Shown: positions 14,476 through 17,126 of the stretch, one piece after another
Numbering within the stretch: the first letter of the stretch is position 1
Layout of the letters: every line of letters starts with the position of its first letter
Assembly: GCA_049514335.1 (NCBI GenBank)
Contig: JBEKVE010000056.1
Span: forward strand, 1 to 17,126
DNA length: 17,126 nucleotides
Source of the DNA: JBEKVE01 sp049514335
GTDB taxonomy: Bacteria; Actinomycetota; Acidimicrobiia; Acidimicrobiales; UBA8190
Direction: 5' to 3'
Notes under the pieces: model-generated
Seen by the model: only the letters and a program-made list of their open reading frames with translations
Databases searched by the model: none
Told to the model about the DNA's origin: nothing
Position numbers and translations under genes: made by a program

Positions 14476-16101
14476 CTACGCGGGATCGCCGCCTGCGTCC
14501 GCTGCGGCGTCGGCCCCGGCTGCGCCCGGACGGCCAGCGGCCCCGCCGTCGCCCCCACCGGCGCCCACACCCTCGGACGCCGGCTCCTCGTAGGGATTGC
14601 CGAGGATGTCGCGCGCCACGTCGAACACCGACGCCGCGTCGGCGTCGGCGGCGGTGATGACGCCCCCCAACAGGGCCCGGTCGTTGCCCATGACCTGCTC
14701 GAGGATGGAGTTGCCGACCCGTTCGAGGATGCCGTCGAACTCGGGGCGCTCGTGGCCCTTCGGGACCCGGAGCCAGCACATCACGACGGCCTGCACCACA
14801 CCGGCGGCGGCGGGGAAGAGCCAGATGGTCCGGTAGTCACCGGTGAGATCGACCACCCACGCGGCGAGGAAGGAGAAGGCCACGGCGAAGAGGCTGAACG
14901 GCGCCACCAGCTTGCCGAGCAGCTCGCCGATCCCTCCCGATCGGGGCAGCAGCTGGAGCAGCATCGGGGCCAGGGAGATGAGAAAGGCCCCGAACAACGG
15001 CCCGCCCACGAAGGCGAGGACCACCGATTGCCAGATGTGGGTGGTGGTGAACTGCACGAGCGAGACCACGGCCCCGGCCAGGGGCATGAGGACGGCGACC
15101 TGCTTGCGGGTGAGGAGGCGGCTCAGCACCCAGCCTAGGCCCAGCCCGATCATGACCACCGGGACGCCGCTCACCCACCCGGCGATGGTCTGGGAGTTGG
15201 CCCCGGCGTGCTGCACCTTCTCGAAGTACACGATGGCCAGGTAACCCGTGGCGCTCAAGCCGGCCCAGAACACCAGGATCCCGGTGACGAGGACCCGGGC
15301 GTTGGGCACCGCCATGATGTCGGACAGCTCCTGGCGCCAGGGACGCATCCGGTGCTGCCGGTCGCGCTCGACCAGCTGGCGGGCGGCGGGTGACTCGCGC
15401 ACCAAGGCGATGACCACGAACGCCACCACCACCATGAATCCACCCGCCATGCGGAAGGCGAGGTTCCACGAGGCCGGGTCGTTGGCCTTCCAGGTGGCGA
15501 TGACCGTTCCCTTGATGACGAGGCTCACGAGGATGCCGCACAGACCGATCAGCGCGGCGGCCTTCAACGTCCGGCTCTTGCCGAAGGCCTCGGGGATCAC
15601 CGCCACGTTGGTGAGCCCGAACACCACACTCGCCGTCTTGACGAGCACGATGAGGATCACGAGCGGCCAGTACCCCGACACCAGGGTGTAGGCCCAGGTG
15701 CACACGCCCATGATGAGCAGGCCGGCCGCCATGTACGGGGCACGCCGGCCCGCCACCGAGCGGGTGCGGTCGCTCGCCCGGCCCAACAGCGGGTAGGCCA
15801 GCCAGCCGATGAAGCGGTTGGCGGTGAGGGCGAAGGTGATGGCCAAGGCGCTCGACACCCGCGACGTCACGAGCAACGTGAGCAGGACGCCCGACACGGC
15901 CAGGTTGGCCCGGGGACCCACCAGGCCGAGCGTCAGGCCGATGAAGCTCCGCAGGCGCATGCGGTCGATACCGCCATGGGCGCTTTCCCCCGTGACCGTC
16001 GGCCGCGCGCCGGCGGGCTCGGCGCCGGCGGTCACCGCTCCAGCGGGCACCACGACCGAGGGTGCCGCCACCGAAGGTTCCACCTCCGGTCCGGTGCCCA
16101 T
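14476..16101 (-). CDS. MFS transporter, GPH-like
   Basis: This 541-residue secondary transporter has about twelve hydrophobic segments between roughly 52 and 455. The loop after the second helix carries GRASDRTRSVAGRR (107-120), the MFS/GPH motif of the GxxSDRxxxxxGRR kind; the second half begins near 270. An Ala/Pro/Val-rich, probably unstructured N-terminus (1-45) and a Gly/Ala-rich C-terminal tail (about 505-541) flank the bundle. The ATG at 16101 was taken because a TAGGCT box ends 6 nt before it, suggesting a leaderless message; ATG 15960 at residue 48, just before the first helix, is a real alternative. The SDR gene lies 78 bp upstream and the aldehyde dehydrogenase 93 bp downstream on the same strand. 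The substrate is unknown. Confidence 0.9.
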   Translation of the reverse strand: MGTGPEVEPSVAAPSVVVPAGAVTAGAEPAGARPTVTGESAHGGIDRMRLRSFIGLTLGLVGPRANLAVSGVLLTLLVTSRVSSALAITFALTANRFIGWLAYPLLGRASDRTRSVAGRRAPYMAAGLLIMGVCTWAYTLVSGYWPLVILIVLVKTASVVFGLTNVAVIPEAFGKSRTLKAAALIGLCGILVSLVIKGTVIATWKANDPASWNLAFRMAGGFMVVVAFVVIALVRESPAARQLVERDRQHRMRPWRQELSDIMAVPNARVLVTGILVFWAGLSATGYLAIVYFEKVQHAGANSQTIAGWVSGVPVVMIGLGLGWVLSRLLTRKQVAVLMPLAGAVVSLVQFTTTHIWQSVVLAFVGGPLFGAFLISLAPMLLQLLPRSGGIGELLGKLVAPFSLFAVAFSFLAAWVVDLTGDYRTIWLFPAAAGVVQAVVMCWLRVPKGHERPEFDGILERVGNSILEQVMGNDRALLGGVITAADADAASVFDVARDILGNPYEEPASEGVGAGGGDGGAAGRPGAAGADAAADAGGDPA

Positions 16102-16107
16102 GTCACG

Positions 16108-16113
16108 AGCCTA
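16108..16113 (-). promoter_or_regulatory. Candidate -10 box giving a leaderless MFS mRNA
   Basis: TAGGCT on the minus strand fits TAnnnT and ends 6 nt before the ATG at 16101, so the first transcribed base could be the A of the start codon. No -35 element and no strong ribosome-binding site are visible. Confidence 0.35.
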
Positions 16114-16179
16114 CGCACGGGGCACCGGCGAGCGGGGGCGCCGCCACCGTGCGTCGCCGTCGGTGCGGGCTGCGGCGTG

Positions 16180-17058
16180 CTACGTGGGGCGCGGCCCCAG
16201 GGCCCGGGCGATCTGGTCCCGCACGGGGACGAATTCGGGCATGACGAAGTCGCGACGCAGCCAGTTGGCTCCGTCCACCACCAGGGTGTGGCCGGTGACG
16301 AACGACGCATAGGGCGAGCACAGCCAGGTGGCCGCCCATCCCAGCTCGTGCAGCCGGCCCAGGCGGCCGGCCGGGGAGCGCCGGGCGTCGACGTCGGCCC
16401 CCTCGGTGCGAAGGGCCTGCAGATCGGCCCGCATGTCCTCGTGGGGGAAGAGCCCGGGGGCGAGGGCGTTGACCCTGACCCCGTGCGGCGCCCACTCCAC
16501 CGCCAGCGTCTTGGTCAGGTTGCCCACGCCGGCCTTGGCCGCGGCGGTGTGGGCCATGCCCGGTCCTCCGGTGAAGGACTGCGTGGCGAGCACGTTGCAG
16601 ATCGCCCCGGAGACGCCCGCCGCCGTGGTGCGGCGGAAGAGCTCCTGGGAGCAGAAGAAGGTGCCGTCGAGCACGATCTGGGTGACGGCCCGCCACCCGT
16701 TGGGGCTCAGGTCCTCGGCCGGCACGGGAAAGTTGGCGGCCGCGTTGTTGACGAGCACCCCGACGGGACCGAGCGCGTCCTCCAGAGCATCGAAGGCGGC
16801 GCGCACGTCCTCGGCCCGGCGGATGTCGGCGCCTGCATGCGCCGCACGTCCGCCGATGGCCTGCACCGCGGCCACTCCCGCCTCACGGTGCGCCTCGTCG
16901 CGCGACAGGATGCCGACGGCTGCGCCCAGGCGGGCGAACTCCACGGCGATGGCCTTGCCCAGGCCGGTGCCGCCCCCGGTGACGACGACGGTGGTGCCGT
17001 CGAAGGTGCCGGGCGGGAGCATCGACCGGCCGGCCGGAGGGGGTTCGGGGAGGGCCAC
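16180..17058 (-). CDS. SDR family oxidoreductase, 2,4-dienoyl-CoA reductase-like
   Basis: This 292-residue short-chain dehydrogenase/reductase has the cofactor loop GGGTGLGKAI (28-37), a SRDE end to the second strand (52-55) and NNAAANF at 104-110. The usual YxxxK catalytic tyrosine is missing: the segment reads AHTAAAKAG, with K175 kept and T171 at the tyrosine position. This pattern, with NNAAxNF before it and LTKTLAVEWAPHGVRVN after it, is what I recall for the 2,4-dienoyl-CoA reductase (DECR) branch, which lacks that tyrosine. The role is then likely beta-oxidation of unsaturated acyl-CoAs, reducing with NADPH. The end (PEFVPVRDQIARAL) is longer than in a standard SDR. The GTG at 17058 has only a weak ribosome-binding site; ATG 17022 is possible. 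It follows the partial gene by 10 bp, so they are probably cotranscribed. Confidence 0.9.
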   Translation of the reverse strand: MALPEPPPAGRSMLPPGTFDGTTVVVTGGGTGLGKAIAVEFARLGAAVGILSRDEAHREAGVAAVQAIGGRAAHAGADIRRAEDVRAAFDALEDALGPVGVLVNNAAANFPVPAEDLSPNGWRAVTQIVLDGTFFCSQELFRRTTAAGVSGAICNVLATQSFTGGPGMAHTAAAKAGVGNLTKTLAVEWAPHGVRVNALAPGLFPHEDMRADLQALRTEGADVDARRSPAGRLGRLHELGWAATWLCSPYASFVTGHTLVVDGANWLRRDFVMPEFVPVRDQIARALGPRPT

Positions 17059-17068
17059 GCCGATCTCG

Positions 17069-17126
17069 CTACTTGCCCTCGAACACGATGGGCTCTTTCT
17101 TGGCCTTGGCGGCGTACCCGGCGGGC
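17069..17126 (-). CDS. 3' end of an unidentified gene (18 codons, partial)
   Basis: The last 18 residues of a protein run in from the right edge and end at a TAG (17071-17069): PAGYAAKAKKEPIVFEGK. Codon choice matches the neighbouring genes and the stop is 10 bp from the SDR start, as in an operon. A Lys-rich end followed by a hydrophobic-Glu-Gly-Lys tail is seen in some acyl-CoA enzymes such as crotonases, but this is too short to assign. Confidence 0.6.
   Translation of the reverse strand, partial: PAGYAAKAKKEPIVFEGK

Noticed and set aside
1..17126. Mobile element, prophage, CRISPR array, toxin-antitoxin or defence system
   Set aside because: No transposase, integrase, phage, cas, restriction or toxin genes, no terminal inverted repeats, and no change in base composition along the window.

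Overview
The window is about 17 kb of uniformly GC-rich bacterial DNA. The gene set points to an actinobacterium (Actinomycetota), possibly of the Acidimicrobiia; the phylum is well supported and the class is an inference. The phylum markers are a DUF3817 membrane protein, an NADP:F420 oxidoreductase, a mycothiol-ligase-like enzyme (MshC type), a HIT protein resembling the mycobacterial Ap4A phosphorylase next to thrS, an InhA-like enoyl reductase, and candidate promoters with TAnnnT -10 boxes that in two cases imply leaderless mRNAs. There is no transposase, integrase, CRISPR array, phage gene, rRNA or convincing tRNA.

Layout. A plus-strand membrane protein (29-1141) meets head-on, 4 bp apart, a large FtsX-type ABC permease (1146-3560, minus). 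Upstream of the permease lies the core of the window, a compact minus-strand cluster read 8005 to 3666: NADP:F420 oxidoreductase, MshC/CysRS-like ligase, threonyl-tRNA synthetase (thrS) and HIT phosphorylase/hydrolase. The last three are joined by two 4-nt GTGA overlaps, and a perfect 12-bp hairpin closes the cluster. Divergent from it is fabI (8099-8884, plus).

From 8916 onward everything is on the minus strand: an acyltransferase-3 membrane protein, a PadR regulator with a striking 32-bp palindrome over its own promoter, a secreted seven-repeat Vgb-like beta-propeller protein, an aldehyde dehydrogenase, an MFS transporter, an SDR of the 2,4-dienoyl-CoA reductase type, and the last 18 codons of one more gene at the right edge.

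How the genes may work together. ThrRS-family enzymes make Ap4A as a by-product and Rv2613c-like HIT proteins break it down, so the thrS-HIT coupling is biochemically sensible. The F420 reductase and the cysteine ligase suggest F420 and mycothiol-type redox metabolism. The SDR, the aldehyde dehydrogenase and the partial gene could belong to lipid or aldehyde catabolism, but this is loose.

I did not find an obviously new multi-gene system. The best leads are the PadR operator/promoter, the ligase that mixes MshC and CysRS features, the natural alanine at the InhA Ser94 position in FabI, and the DUF3817 fusion protein.
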